Positions 20,283 to 28,882 of a stretch of DNA of 64,000 bases are shown here, in pieces (position 1 is the first letter of the stretch; each line of letters starts with the position of its first letter). Position numbers and translations under genes: made by a program. The DNA comes from Microbacterium schleiferi (lineage in GTDB: Bacteria > Actinomycetota > Actinomycetes > Actinomycetales > Microbacteriaceae), in the NCBI RefSeq assembly GCF_015565955.1, contig NZ_CP064760.1, positions 1,922,001 to 1,986,000 on the forward strand, in the 5' to 3' direction. The notes beneath the pieces are model-generated. The model worked only from the letters and a program-made list of their open reading frames with translations, searched no databases and was not told the DNA's origin.

Positions 20283-20312
20283 CTACCACCGGTGTCAGGA
20301 GCGCTCGTCGGG
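20283..20312. repeat. 30-bp direct repeat, left copy
   Basis: A 30-bp sequence identical to 21514-21543, where it spans the terC stop codon. The pair flanks the palindrome / DUF559 gene / palindrome unit. It lies 125 bp upstream of the leuC start, in an otherwise featureless stretch. Confidence 0.85.
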
Positions 20313-20324
20313 TGCTGCCCTAGC

Positions 20325-20382
20325 CGAGGGGTCGCAACACGCCGTAGGCCCAGATGTCGGTACGGCGTGTTGCGACCCCTCG
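20325..20382. repeat. long palindrome, left copy
   Basis: Perfect 22-bp arms (20325-20346 and 20361-20382) around a 14-nt loop. The arm begins CGAGGGGTCGCAACACGC. A near-identical palindrome occurs at 21433-21490, on the other side of the DUF559 gene. It could act as a bidirectional terminator, but the second copy and the surrounding direct repeats suggest a REP-like or mobile-unit end. Confidence 0.85.
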
Positions 20383-20482
20383 CGTGAAACATGGCTCCTC
20401 CACCGGGCCGCTCAGAGGGAGGGTATTCACACACTCGTGGGGGTTCAGGATGCCAGCCAAGGGGCACATCGCAGGGTGGAGC

Positions 20483-21391
20483 ATGCCCGATCCCCAGCCG
20501 CTGCCAGACACCCTGCAGGGAGTGCCGTTCTCGGTGAGCGCGGCGCAGGCTCTAGGAGTACCGACACGCCGACTTCGCGCCCGCGACCTGAGAGCCCCCT
20601 TCCATGGCGTGCGCGAGCGATCCGATCGCGCTCAAGACCTCTTGTCGCGCTGCCTCGCCTACAGCACTCGGGCCTCGACACACGTGGTGTTCGCTCAGGC
20701 CACAGCCGCCCAGCTCTGGGGTCTGCCGCTTCCACTTGCCCTCGAACACGACCCAAGTCTGCACGTACTTCACCTCGCTGGTGGACGCGCACCTCGCGGA
20801 GCTGGCGTGCGCGGCTCGAAGTCCTCGCGGACCGTTGCGATCCGCGCCCTCCACGGAATTCGGCTGACCGCGCCCGTCGACACCTGGCTGGGTCTCGCGG
20901 CAACGCTGCACCTGCCGGATCTTGTTGCCCTCGGCGACGCCATCGTGTCGGGCGACGCGCCACTCGCGTCGATTCGCGACATTCACGCCGGAATCCGCGA
21001 TCGACCCGGTGCCCGTGGCATCCGGCGCGCACGAGAGGCTGCCTCGCTCATCCGGCGGGGGTCGCGTTCCCGGCGCGAAAGCCTGCTTCGCGTCGCCCTG
21101 GTGGATGCTGGTCTTCCCGAGCCCGAAATCAATGCCGCTGTCGAACTGAGCGACGGCAGCACCTATCACGGCGACCTCGTGTTTCGCGCTCACCGCGTGG
21201 TCGTGGAGTACGAGGGTGATCAGCACCGCACGGACGACTGGCAATGGGCGCACGACATCGATCGGTACAACCGGATGATCGCATCCGGGTGGTTCCCCTT
21301 GCGAATCTCGCGGAGGCTGGGCTTCGAGGCAGCGGCGCACGTGGTGCGCGAAACTCTCTCGACCCGCACGGCCAGCGGCGCGCACCCCTAA
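20483..21391 (+). CDS. DUF559 endonuclease-fold protein
   Basis: A 302-aa protein with an N-terminal AbiEi/transcriptional-regulator-like part (residues 1-100, with [22 protein letters not shown]) and a C-terminal DUF559/Vsr-like nuclease-fold domain. In the latter, [20 protein letters not shown] is followed by [21 protein letters not shown], giving the E...D...EYxG pattern of the PD-(D/E)XK type, and then [15 protein letters not shown]. Start at 20483 is preferred; earlier in-frame Met codons lie in or near the palindrome. It is flanked on both sides by palindromes and direct repeats. Substrate unknown; such genes are common singletons in Microbacteriaceae. Confidence 0.7.
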   Translation: MPDPQPLPDTLQGVPFSVSAAQALGVPTRRLRARDLRAPFHGVRERSDRAQDLLSRCLAYSTRASTHVVFAQATAAQLWGLPLPLALEHDPSLHVLHLAGGRAPRGAGVRGSKSSRTVAIRALHGIRLTAPVDTWLGLAATLHLPDLVALGDAIVSGDAPLASIRDIHAGIRDRPGARGIRRAREAASLIRRGSRSRRESLLRVALVDAGLPEPEINAAVELSDGSTYHGDLVFRAHRVVVEYEGDQHRTDDWQWAHDIDRYNRMIASGWFPLRISRRLGFEAAAHVVRETLSTRTASGAHP

Positions 21392-21432
21392 CGAGTCTGC
21401 TCGGGACGTCGTCAAGTCATCCGACTCTTCGC

Positions 21433-21490
21433 CGAGGGGTCGCAACACGCCGTACGCCCGATCCGCGGTGCGGCGTGTTGCGACCCCTCG
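21433..21490. repeat. long palindrome, right copy
   Basis: Arms 21433-21454 and 21469-21490 match those of 20325-20382 with one mismatch (TACGG against TGCGG at the loop side) and a different 14-nt loop. Conserved arms with a divergent loop indicate selection on the stem. Confidence 0.85.
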
Positions 21491-21513
21491 CGGAAGAGAT
21501 CAGCGGGCGCGAG

Positions 21514-21543
21514 CTACCACCGGTGTCAGGAGCGCTCGTCGGG
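21514..21543. repeat. 30-bp direct repeat, right copy, covering the terC stop
   Basis: Identical to 20283-20312. Read on the minus strand it encodes the last residues of TerC (PDERS), its stop and 12 bp of downstream sequence. This suggests that the left copy was generated from the terC 3' end. Confidence 0.85.
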
Positions 21544-22629
21544 GCGGTCCGCGGGTGCTGGCTGCTCAACGGTCGAGGGGGTGCCCTTTTCGTCGGCGAC
21601 GACGGATGCGGCATCCACCGGGCCCGCCTCCTCCGCCTGACCCGCGGCGCGACGCTCGCGCGAGGATGCCAGGAGGCTTGCGACGGTCGCGACAACCATC
21701 GAGACCACGATGACCCCGAGCGACATCCACGTGGAGATCTCCGGAGCCCAGTCGATGTGCTCTCCCCCGTTGATGAACGGCAGCTCGTTGACGTGCATCG
21801 CATGAAGGAAGAGCTTCACACCGATGAACGCGAGGATGAACGCGATCCCGTAGTGCAGGTATCGCAGCCGATCGAGCAGGTCGCCGAGCAGGAAGTAGAG
21901 CTGTCGCAGGCCCATGAGGGCGAAGATGTTCGCGGTGAAGACGATGAAGGGACTCTGCGTGATCCCGAAGATCGCCGGGATCGAGTCGATCGCGAAGATG
22001 AGGTCTGTCACGCCGATGGCAACGAACACGATGATCATCGGGGTGAAGAGCTTCTTGCCGTTGACCACCGTGCGCAGCTTCGCACCGTCGTAGTGATCGC
22101 TGATGTCGACTGTCCGGCGCACCAGACGCACGACGAAGTTCTCCTTCTTGACCTCGTCGTCGTGGTCGGCGCCCGGAAAAGCCTGCCGGTAAGCCGTCCA
22201 CACGAGGAACGCGCCGAAGATGTAGAAGACCCAGCTGAAGTTCTCGATGATGGCGGCACCGGCGAGGATGAATAGCCCTCGCAGAACGAGAGCGATGATG
22301 ATGCCCACCATCAGGACTTCCTGCTGATAGCGGCGCGGCACCGCGAACTGGCCCATGATCAGTACGAAAACGAACAGGTTGTCGATCGACAGGCTGTATT
22401 CGGTGAGCCATCCGGCGACGAACTGCCCGGCGTACTCACCGCCCGCAATCAGCCACATCAAGCCCGCGAAGATCAGGGCGAGTGTCACGTAGAACACGAC
22501 CCAGAGCGTCGATTCCCGCGTCGATGGAATGTGGGGACGCTTCAGGATGATGAGCAGGTCGGCCAGCAGGATGAGAGTCAGGCCGACGAGCGAGCCGATC
22601 TCGAACCAGAGGGGAAGGGTCAGGTCCAC
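21526..22629 (-). CDS. TerC/Alx-family membrane protein, likely Mn exporter
   Basis: A 367-aa integral membrane protein of the TerC family with about nine hydrophobic segments. Family motifs include EYSLSIDNLFVFVLIM and FAIDSIPAIFGITQ, each with the conserved Asp-Asn or Asp-Ser in a membrane helix. TerC/Alx proteins export manganese and can help metallate secreted proteins. It starts at GTG 22629. A probable yybP-ykoY manganese riboswitch lies just upstream, which fits this function well. The hydrophilic C-terminal tail is Glu/Pro-rich and its last codons lie inside the 30-bp direct repeat. Confidence 0.9.
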   Translation of the reverse strand: MDLTLPLWFEIGSLVGLTLILLADLLIILKRPHIPSTRESTLWVVFYVTLALIFAGLMWLIAGGEYAGQFVAGWLTEYSLSIDNLFVFVLIMGQFAVPRRYQQEVLMVGIIIALVLRGLFILAGAAIIENFSWVFYIFGAFLVWTAYRQAFPGADHDDEVKKENFVVRLVRRTVDISDHYDGAKLRTVVNGKKLFTPMIIVFVAIGVTDLIFAIDSIPAIFGITQSPFIVFTANIFALMGLRQLYFLLGDLLDRLRYLHYGIAFILAFIGVKLFLHAMHVNELPFINGGEHIDWAPEISTWMSLGVIVVSMVVATVASLLASSRERRAAGQAEEAGPVDAASVVADEKGTPSTVEQPAPADRPDERS

Positions 22630-22647
22630 AAGGGCCTTTCACAGGAT

Positions 22648-22757
22648 GCGGGCAGGTGCGTGCACCGAAAGTCTCTCCCCCGCGCAGCCGCGGTGCGCGC
22701 CCGGGGCCGCCGGCCCGTGATGACGAACGCGCAAGAACGGGATACTCCCTCTCGCCG
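22648..22757 (-). ncRNA. yybP-ykoY (manganese) riboswitch, probable
   Basis: On the minus strand, just upstream of terC, the sequence shows GGGAGTAT, then CGTTCGTCATCACGGGC with a matching GGCCCCGGGC stem. A GC-rich second hairpin and GAGACTTT follow. These match the order of conserved yybP-ykoY blocks (GGGGAGUA, GUCAU-CG, paired GC stem, GAGACCUUU). The family senses manganese and commonly precedes terC/alx genes. Identified by eye, so the edges are approximate. Confidence 0.72.
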
Positions 22758-22839
22758 CTCCAGACTAACGGCCCCAGACGGATCAGGAACCCCGGAGGGC
22801 GTGGCTTCCGGTCCTCACGACCACACGACGGTACGTGCG

Positions 22840-23505
22840 TTACTGACCGGGTGTGAGCAGCCCGGACTCGTACGCGAGGATGACCAGTTGCGCTCGGCCG
22901 TGAGCGTGCACCTTCGTCATGATCCGGTTCACATGGGTCTTCGCCGTGTGCGGTGAGATGAACAGCGCATCGGCGATCTCCTGGTTGGAGAGCCCGCGCG
23001 CCACCATGAGCAGCACCTCCTGCTCCCGTTCGGTCAGCGAAGCCAGGGTCGGAGACGCCTCGGGCCTCTCCCGCGCAGGGACGCTGACGAACCGGTCGAT
23101 CAGGGCTCGCGTGGCAGACGGGGAGAGCAGCGCGTCGCCGGCGTGAACGGCGCGGACGGCGCGGACGATATCGTCGGGCTCTGCCCCCTTTCCGACGAAG
23201 CCGCTTGCTCCGGCACGCAGCGCGGCGACGAGGTTCTCGTCTTCTTCGAAGGTGGTGAGGATGAGCACCTTCGTCTGAGCCAGTTCGGCACGGGCACAGA
23301 TCTCGGCCGTCGCCGAGATCCCGTCGAGTTCCGGCATCCGAATGTCCATCACGATGACATCCGGATGAAGCTCGCTGGCCAACGCGACTGCTTCACGTCC
23401 CGTTGCGCCCTGCCCGACCACGGTGATCTCGTCCTGGTCGGCGAGGATGTCGACCACCGCCTGTCGGATGAGGGACTGATCGTCAACGACCGCGACAGAG
23501 GTCAT
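22840..23505 (-). CDS. NarL-family response regulator
   Basis: A 221-aa response regulator. The receiver has AVVDDQSLIR, the phospho-acceptor Asp in VIVMDIRMPELDG and LILTTFEEDE; the LuxR helix-turn-helix begins LTEREQEVLLMVARGLSNQEIA. ATG at 23505 overlaps the kinase stop by 4 bp. The pair is transcribed away from the ABC exporter genes at 24851, an arrangement typical of envelope-stress or antibiotic-sensing modules. Confidence 0.9.
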   Translation of the reverse strand: MTSVAVVDDQSLIRQAVVDILADQDEITVVGQGATGREAVALASELHPDVIVMDIRMPELDGISATAEICARAELAQTKVLILTTFEEDENLVAALRAGASGFVGKGAEPDDIVRAVRAVHAGDALLSPSATRALIDRFVSVPARERPEASPTLASLTEREQEVLLMVARGLSNQEIADALFISPHTAKTHVNRIMTKVHAHGRAQLVILAYESGLLTPGQ

Positions 23506-24695
23506 CGCGCCTCCTCCTGAGTGACAGGCAACCGCGCCTCGACCTTCCATCCAGCAGGCACGGGACCTGCCTGGACGGTACCGCGCACCGAGGCCACGCG
23601 TTCGCGAAGCCCGATCAGGCCGACCCCCGACCCTGACTCGTCGGGCTCCGGGCGGGTTCCCGTGTCCATCGGATTGCCGACGGAAACGACGATCTCGTCG
23701 TCGCCGACGTGCACCAGCACGTGCGCACGATGCTCCGCGCCGTGCTTATGCGCGTTCGTGAGCGCTTCCTGGACGACCCGATACGCGACGTGACTGGCCG
23801 AGCCCGAGACCCGGGACGTGTCGCCTTCGATCCGGGTCTGCACCTCCAGCCCGGATGCCGTGAATTGCGCCACAAGCTCATCGAGATGATCCAGCCCACC
23901 CTGGGGTCGCGTACTGGCATCGGCAGCACCGTCCGCGCGGAGCATCGTCATGAGATCGCCGATCTCGGCGAGCACCGCGCGCGCTGCGGTGCGGATGGTT
24001 GTGAGCGACTCCTTGGCCTTGTCGGGACGAGTGTCAACGGCAGAGGTGGCGACGCCGGCGTGAAGGCTGATCACCGCGATCTGGTGGGCGACCGCGTCGT
24101 GCAGGTCTCGCGCGATCCTCAGGCGCTCTTCACTGACGCGCCGGCTGGCCTCGGCTTCTCGCGTACGCATGGCCCGCTCGGCACGCTCGGTGATGGCAGC
24201 GATGTAGGCGCGGCGAGACCGGGCTCCGTCACCGGCAGCGGTGCCGAAGGCGACAATCAGCCCGAACTGCAGCACCCGCGGCTCAATGACGCTGCCGACG
24301 GCGCTGAGCATCGCGAGCAGGATGATCGCTGCCGTCGCGCATCCCCCGACGATCAGGCCGCGGCGGCGGGTGGTTCGCACGACGACGTGGAAGGTCGCGG
24401 CACCGACGGCGATCGCGATCCCCGGCGACGCCGTACCCGCAGCGGCTGCGACGCCGAAGTCGATGAGAAGCACGACAAGAACGGTCAGGGGCCACCGGCG
24501 ACGCCACGGGAAGATCGCTATTGGGAGGAGCACCAGGACGAGGGTGAGAGGCCCCGTAGGTCGGAGCTCCGCGACCGGCACGGGGGCGAAGGCGGCAGCG
24601 AGGACGACCAGCCCGATGATCACATCGGGCAGCCATGCCGGCAGTCGAGGGTGCGGATCCGCCGGCACCTCTGGCACATCGAGCTGCTGGGTCAC
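23502..24695 (-). CDS. sensor histidine kinase (HisKA_3)
   Basis: A 397-aa kinase with four to six hydrophobic segments in residues 20-170 and almost no extracellular loops, as in intramembrane-sensing kinases. The phospho-acceptor His is in RIARDLHDAVAHQIAVISLHAG, the N box in VVQEALTNAHKHGAEH and the G boxes in GVGLIGLRERVASVRG. It lies divergent from an ABC exporter with 155 bp between starts, so it may sense the exporter's substrate or its transport state. Confidence 0.9.
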   Translation of the reverse strand: MTQQLDVPEVPADPHPRLPAWLPDVIIGLVVLAAAFAPVPVAELRPTGPLTLVLVLLPIAIFPWRRRWPLTVLVVLLIDFGVAAAAGTASPGIAIAVGAATFHVVVRTTRRRGLIVGGCATAAIILLAMLSAVGSVIEPRVLQFGLIVAFGTAAGDGARSRRAYIAAITERAERAMRTREAEASRRVSEERLRIARDLHDAVAHQIAVISLHAGVATSAVDTRPDKAKESLTTIRTAARAVLAEIGDLMTMLRADGAADASTRPQGGLDHLDELVAQFTASGLEVQTRIEGDTSRVSGSASHVAYRVVQEALTNAHKHGAEHRAHVLVHVGDDEIVVSVGNPMDTGTRPEPDESGSGVGLIGLRERVASVRGTVQAGPVPAGWKVEARLPVTQEEAR

Positions 24696-24850
24696 GACAC
24701 CAGTGTGCCCGAGAGCCGAGGCCGCGGCATCGCCCGCCCGCGGTACGGCCGGCTACTGCGGATGCGGTACCGAAGTGTCCGCGCTGGCGGGACGCGCCGG
24801 GCACGCGCGGCCTCGCAGACTGGGGATCGCCCACCTCGAATGGAGACCCC

Positions 24851-25549
24851 ATGTCCACCCCGATCTTTCAGATCAGTGACCTGCGAAAGCACTACGGCCG
24901 CGGTCAGAGCCGCTTCGACGCACTCAAGGGGGTGAGTTTCGACATCCATGGGGGCGAATCGGTCGCCATCGTCGGCAAAAGCGGGTCTGGCAAGTCCACG
25001 CTGATGCACCTCCTGGCACTGCTGGACGCCCCCGACTCGGGCAGCATCGCGCTCGACGGCGTCGACACCGCAACGCTGCGCGGGGGCACACTCAACAAGA
25101 CCCGCAACAAGACCTTCGGCTTCGTCTTCCAACAGTTCTTCCTCACGGGCAATGATTCGGTTCTTGAGAACGTCATCCTGCCGCTGAAGATCGCGGGCGT
25201 CGGCCGCACCGAGCGCAAGCGCCGCGGCATGGCGGCGCTGGAACAGCTGGAGCTTGCCGACAAGGCGCGGAGCAAGGCACTCAACCTCTCGGGAGGCCAG
25301 AAGCAGCGGGTTGTCATCGCACGGGCACTCGTGAACAACCCGCGCATTCTCTTTGCCGACGAGCCCACGGGAAACCTCGACACCGCGACCGGCGCCGTCG
25401 TCGAAGACATCCTGTTCACCCTCAACCGCGAGCACGGGATCACGCTCGTGGTGGTCACGCACGACGAGGAACTGGCAGCCCGCTGCGACCGGCGCATCGT
25501 CATCCGCGATGGGTTGATCGTCGACGAGACCACGAAGGACGCCGCATGA
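24851..25549 (+). CDS. MacB/LolD-type ABC transporter ATP-binding protein
   Basis: A 232-aa ABC ATPase. Walker A is GKSGSGKST near residue 43, the Q loop lies in FGFVFQQFFL, the signature is LSGGQKQRVVIARAL and Walker B is ILFADEPTGNLD, with switch His in VVTHDEELA. The EPTGNLD form is characteristic of MacB/FtsE/LolD mechanotransmission-type exporters. ATG at 24851 matches the start of homology. It overlaps the permease gene by 4 bp. Confidence 0.92.
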   Translation: MSTPIFQISDLRKHYGRGQSRFDALKGVSFDIHGGESVAIVGKSGSGKSTLMHLLALLDAPDSGSIALDGVDTATLRGGTLNKTRNKTFGFVFQQFFLTGNDSVLENVILPLKIAGVGRTERKRRGMAALEQLELADKARSKALNLSGGQKQRVVIARALVNNPRILFADEPTGNLDTATGAVVEDILFTLNREHGITLVVVTHDEELAARCDRRIVIRDGLIVDETTKDAA

Positions 25550-26843
25550 ACACCATCGATCTGATCGGCTCGGCCGTCAGCAACACGTTCCGCTCAAAAG
25601 CCCGAACGATCCTCACGATCCTCGCGATCTTCGTCGGCGCCTTCACCCTGACCCTGACCAGCGGGCTCGGCACAGGCATCAACGCCTACATCGACGACAC
25701 CGTCTCGGGGTCGGCGCCTCCGACGCGATGACCGTCACCAAGACCGACGAGAGCACCAGGACCACACCCGGTTCGAGCGAACCCCAGGAGTATGACCCGG
25801 ATGCCGTCTCCAGCGGCTTCCCCGGCCAGACCGTGATCGCCCTGACCCCCGACGACATCGATGCCCTCGAGGGCATCGACGGTGTGCTGAACGTTGACGC
25901 GGTCCGCACCATCAGTCCCGACTACATCCAGGCTGGCGACGGCACCCCCTATGTTGCTTCGGTCGGAAGCCTCATCCCCGGCCAGACGGTCGTGCTTGCG
26001 GCGGGTGAAGAGCCAGACCCTGCTGCTCCCGAGTACGAGGTCGCGCTGCCCGTTGCCTACGTGGAGCCGCTCGGATTCGACAGCAACGCGGATGCCATCG
26101 GGCAGACCGTGACGCTCGCGATCACGGATGCCCAGCGGACGCAGCACATGATCGACGCGACCGTCGTCGGAGTCACCGAAGACGCGCTCGCCAACCCGAA
26201 CGGCTCGAGCATCCTCACCAATGACGCCCTCAGTGATGCGCTCTTCGACGCGCAGTCCACCGGGCTGACCGAGGAGCAAGCCGACCGCTATGCAGCAGCA
26301 ACCGTGTGGTTTGACCCGGATGCGACCGAGCAGGACATCTCGGCGCTCAAGGACCGTCTCGCTGACGCTGGCTACACCGGCACGACGATCGCCGATCAGC
26401 TGGGCACGATCACTGCCGTGATCGATGGCATCGTCCTCGTCCTCAACGCGTTCGCGGTGATCGCTCTGCTGGCGGCCGCATTCGGGATCGTCAACACGCT
26501 CTACATGTCGGTGCAAGAGCGCACGCGGGAGATCGGCCTGATGAAGGCCATGGGCATGGGCTCGGGCCGCGTGTTCACGCTCTTCAGCCTCGAGGCCGCC
26601 TTCCTCGGGTTCCTCGGCAGCGCCATCGGCGCGGCCATCGCGATGATTGTCGGCACGGGAGTGAGCGGAGTCCTCTCGACCAGCCTGCTCGCGGATCTGC
26701 CAGGGCTGACGCTGATCGCCTTCGACCCCGCCTCGATTGCGACGATCATCCTGGTCGTCATGGTGATCGCCTTCCTCGCCGGAACCCTGCCCGCCGCGCG
26801 GGCGGCGCGAGCGGACCCCGTGGACTCCCTGCGGTACGAGTAG
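25546..26843 (+). CDS. MacB-like ABC permease, frameshifted
   Basis: FtsX/MacB-type permease. The N-terminal helix (NTFRSKARTILTILAIFVGAF is broken here to RSKARTILTILAIF) is followed by an extracellular domain and a C-terminal three-helix block ending with the ARADPVDSLRYE signature. A missing G near 25707 (TCGGGGTCGG) splits it; restoring one base joins DDTVSG to VGASDAMTVTKTDE. The protein would be about 432 aa. Acts with the overlapping ATPase, probably exporting an antimicrobial peptide or lipid-like compound; the substrate is not deducible. Confidence 0.88.
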
Positions 26844-26850
26844 TCCCCGA

Positions 26851-26888
26851 GAACGAGGACCCCCGGCATCCGACCGGGGGTTCTCGTC
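26851..26888 (+). terminator. rho-independent-like hairpin after the exporter operon
   Basis: ACCCCCGG (26859-26866) pairs with CCGGGGGT (26874-26881) around a 7-nt loop, extended by GAAC/GTTC at the base. It lies 8 bp after the permease stop. The T run is short, as usual in high-GC genomes. Confidence 0.7.
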
Positions 26889-26979
26889 ATTTCGCGGTGA
26901 GACGAATGGCCGGATGCCGACACTGACCGGGTGAGAGACAATGAGGCGCGCCGATCCGCGGTGCGAAACAGGGGAACCG

Positions 26980-27537
26980 ATGACCGATTCAGTGACCACG
27001 GGCGATGCCGAACTCGTCGCCCGCGCCGCCGGCGGCAGCGAGCAGGCCTTCCGATTGCTGTATCGCACCTACGTTCGGCCGGTCTACTGGATCGCCTACC
27101 GGCTCCTGGGCGATCCCTCGGATGCCGAGGACGTCGTGCAGGAGACCTTCGTCGTCGCGTGGCGGAAGCTTCCGGAGCTCGATCTGGCGTCGGAATCGCT
27201 GTTGCCGTGGCTGGCGACGATCTGCCGATTCCAGTCAGCGAACCGGATGCGCGCGCAGCGGAAGGATCGTGAGAACGCTGGGGCGGTGGCCGATGACACC
27301 ATCCCAGCGACGGTGGATATCGAGCAGCAGGTGATCGACGAGGAGTACCTCCGCCTGATCGCCAGCGAGATCGCGACCCTCTCGGATACCGATCGCGAGA
27401 TCCTGCGACTGTGCGCCGCCGAAGGCTACGCGTACAGCGCCGCGGCCGAGCAACTCGGCATCCCCCACGGCGCGGTCCGCAACCGTCTCTCCCGCATCCG
27501 CACGCGTCTGCGGACCGTTGCCAAGGAGAGCACATGA
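26980..27537 (+). CDS. ECF-type RNA polymerase sigma factor
   Basis: A 185-aa sigma-70 factor with region 2 (AFRLLYRTYVRPVYWIAYRLLGDPSDAEDVVQETFVVAWRK, here given only by its key DAEDVVQETF core) and region 4 (LSDTDREILRLCAAEGYAYSAAAEQLGIPHGAVRNRLSRIR core GAVRNRLSR). ATG at 26980 follows a GGGG-containing binding site. It overlaps the DUF4349 gene by 4 bp. That membrane protein, with a cytoplasmic N-terminus, could hold or release the sigma factor, though it lacks a recognisable zinc-type anti-sigma motif. Confidence 0.88.
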   Translation: MTDSVTTGDAELVARAAGGSEQAFRLLYRTYVRPVYWIAYRLLGDPSDAEDVVQETFVVAWRKLPELDLASESLLPWLATICRFQSANRMRAQRKDRENAGAVADDTIPATVDIEQQVIDEEYLRLIASEIATLSDTDREILRLCAAEGYAYSAAAEQLGIPHGAVRNRLSRIRTRLRTVAKEST

Positions 27538-28640
27538 ACACCCACACCCCTCCGCCGTCCGGGTCTGACGCGCAGCCAGATGCCGAAGCCCCGCGCGAAC
27601 TCCCGACTTTGCCCGACGATCGCGTCGCCCACCTCGAAGATCGTGTCTTCACGACGATCGAGGCAGAACGCACGGCATCCCTTCGCCGTTCCGCAACCCG
27701 CGGTCGCTTCTGGATGGCCGGTGCTGCCGCGGCGGCTGTCGTCGCTGTCGCGGCGATCATCGCGCCGACGGTGCTCGCGGGGCTGAGCGGCACGGACGAG
27801 AGCGGAGCGGCGGGCATCATGCCCGCAGACATGTCCATGGATGGCGGCATGTCGGGCGGGGAGATCTCCCTCACCGACGGATCGGTGATCTCGGGCGACG
27901 CGCGAGCCGCAGATTCGGCGATCAACGAGTCCGGTCGTGCCATCATCGCGTCCTCGTCGGCGACCGTGGTCGTCGACGATGTCCGCTCGGCTGCCGAGCA
28001 GATCGCTACGGCAGCGGATGGCCGCGGCGGATACGTCGAATCGATGAGCATCGGATCCGGATACTCCGGCATGCCCGTCGACCTCGCCGACCCGAGCGTC
28101 GCCGTCACCAACGGGTGGATCACCGTTCGTGTTCCCGCCGATGAGCTGGCCGCCGCAATGGCCGACCTGGAGCAGGTGGGCGAAGTCACGGCATCCTCGA
28201 TCGACAGATTCGACGTCACCGACCAGGTCGTGGACCTCCAGGCGCGCGTGGATGCCGCACAGGCATCCGTCGATCGCCTGCTCGAGCTCATGGGACAGGC
28301 GGGATCGGTGTCGGACCTCATCGCCGCCGAGTCGGCGCTCGCCGAGCGTCAGGCCACCCTCGAGTCGTACCAGCAACAGCTCGAGACCCTCGAAGACCAG
28401 GTCGCGATGTCGTCGCTGAGCGTGTCGCTCACGGTGCGCCATGAGGCGGTGGATGCCAACCCCGCCGGCTTCTGGGATGGGCTCGTGGCCGGCTGGAACG
28501 GCCTGGTCGCAACCCTCAACGGCATCGTCGTGGCCCTCGGATTCCTGCTTCCGTGGATCGCCGTGCTCGCGGTTGCCGGCGGACTCGTCTGGGGCATCAT
28601 CGCTCTCGTCCGTCGGGGCCGCGGCTCAGCCAAGGACTGA
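27534..28640 (+). CDS. DUF4349 membrane protein, putative sigma-factor partner
   Basis: A 368-aa protein: hydrophilic N-terminal part (1-60), one membrane helix (AAAAVVAVAAIIAPTVLAG near 65-83), an extracellular DUF4349 domain with a long coiled coil (about 210-300, heptad-rich LEARVDAAQ-type pattern), and a C-terminal membrane helix before a short basic tail. The N-terminal stretch resembles the cytoplasmic end of actinobacterial anti-sigma factors. Coupling to the sigma gene by overlap supports a regulatory pairing; this is inference. It is followed by a hexamer repeat tract. Confidence 0.78.
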   Translation: MNTHTPPPSGSDAQPDAEAPRELPTLPDDRVAHLEDRVFTTIEAERTASLRRSATRGRFWMAGAAAAAVVAVAAIIAPTVLAGLSGTDESGAAGIMPADMSMDGGMSGGEISLTDGSVISGDARAADSAINESGRAIIASSSATVVVDDVRSAAEQIATAADGRGGYVESMSIGSGYSGMPVDLADPSVAVTNGWITVRVPADELAAAMADLEQVGEVTASSIDRFDVTDQVVDLQARVDAAQASVDRLLELMGQAGSVSDLIAAESALAERQATLESYQQQLETLEDQVAMSSLSVSLTVRHEAVDANPAGFWDGLVAGWNGLVATLNGIVVALGFLLPWIAVLAVAGGLVWGIIALVRRGRGSAKD

Positions 28641-28649
28641 CCCACCCTC

Positions 28650-28697
28650 GCCCTGGCCCTCGCCGTCGCCCTGGCCCTGGCCCTGGCCCTGGCCCTC
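28650..28697. repeat. hexamer tandem repeat (GCCCTG-like, 8 units)
   Basis: Eight 6-bp units, mostly GCCCTG with GCCCTC and GCCGTC variants, starting 9 bp after the DUF4349 stop and ending 6 bp before the 66-bp double-stem element. Such tracts may change unit number. Confidence 0.8.
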
Positions 28698-28703
28698 GCG
28701 AAG

Positions 28704-28769
28704 GTAGGAGAAATTTCCGCGGTAGGACGATTCCGCACCGGATCGTCCTACCGCGGTGATTATGCCTAC
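28704..28769. repeat. 66-bp double-stem element, left copy
   Basis: Four GTAGG/CCTAC blocks arranged as an outer and inner inverted repeat: GTAGGA at 28704 and 28722, and CCTAC at 28747 and 28765. The inner stem is a perfect 14-bp palindrome arm (28717-28730 with 28743-28756). A second copy with the same block spacing (18-30-18 bp) lies at 30096-30161, on the other side of the AAA ATPase gene. The rest of 28641-28882 holds no gene. Confidence 0.8.
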
Positions 28770-28882
28770 CTCCGTGAGGAGCCCGAACACCGCAGACGGA
28801 CACCCCGCGACTAATCCGCGAGGCGTCAATGGCCTGATCCGCAACCCGTCAGCGAGCGGTCAGCGGCCCGATCCGCGACCTG

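Noticed and set aside
26501..28321. A 606-codon minus-strand frame across the sigma factor and DUF4349 genes
   Set aside because: No domain, Ser/Arg/Pro-rich, entirely antisense to two genes with recognised domains.
28650..28769. CRISPR-like array between the DUF4349 and ATPase genes
   Set aside because: The repeats are 6-bp tandem units and nested palindromes, without regular repeats separated by unique spacers, and no cas genes are present.
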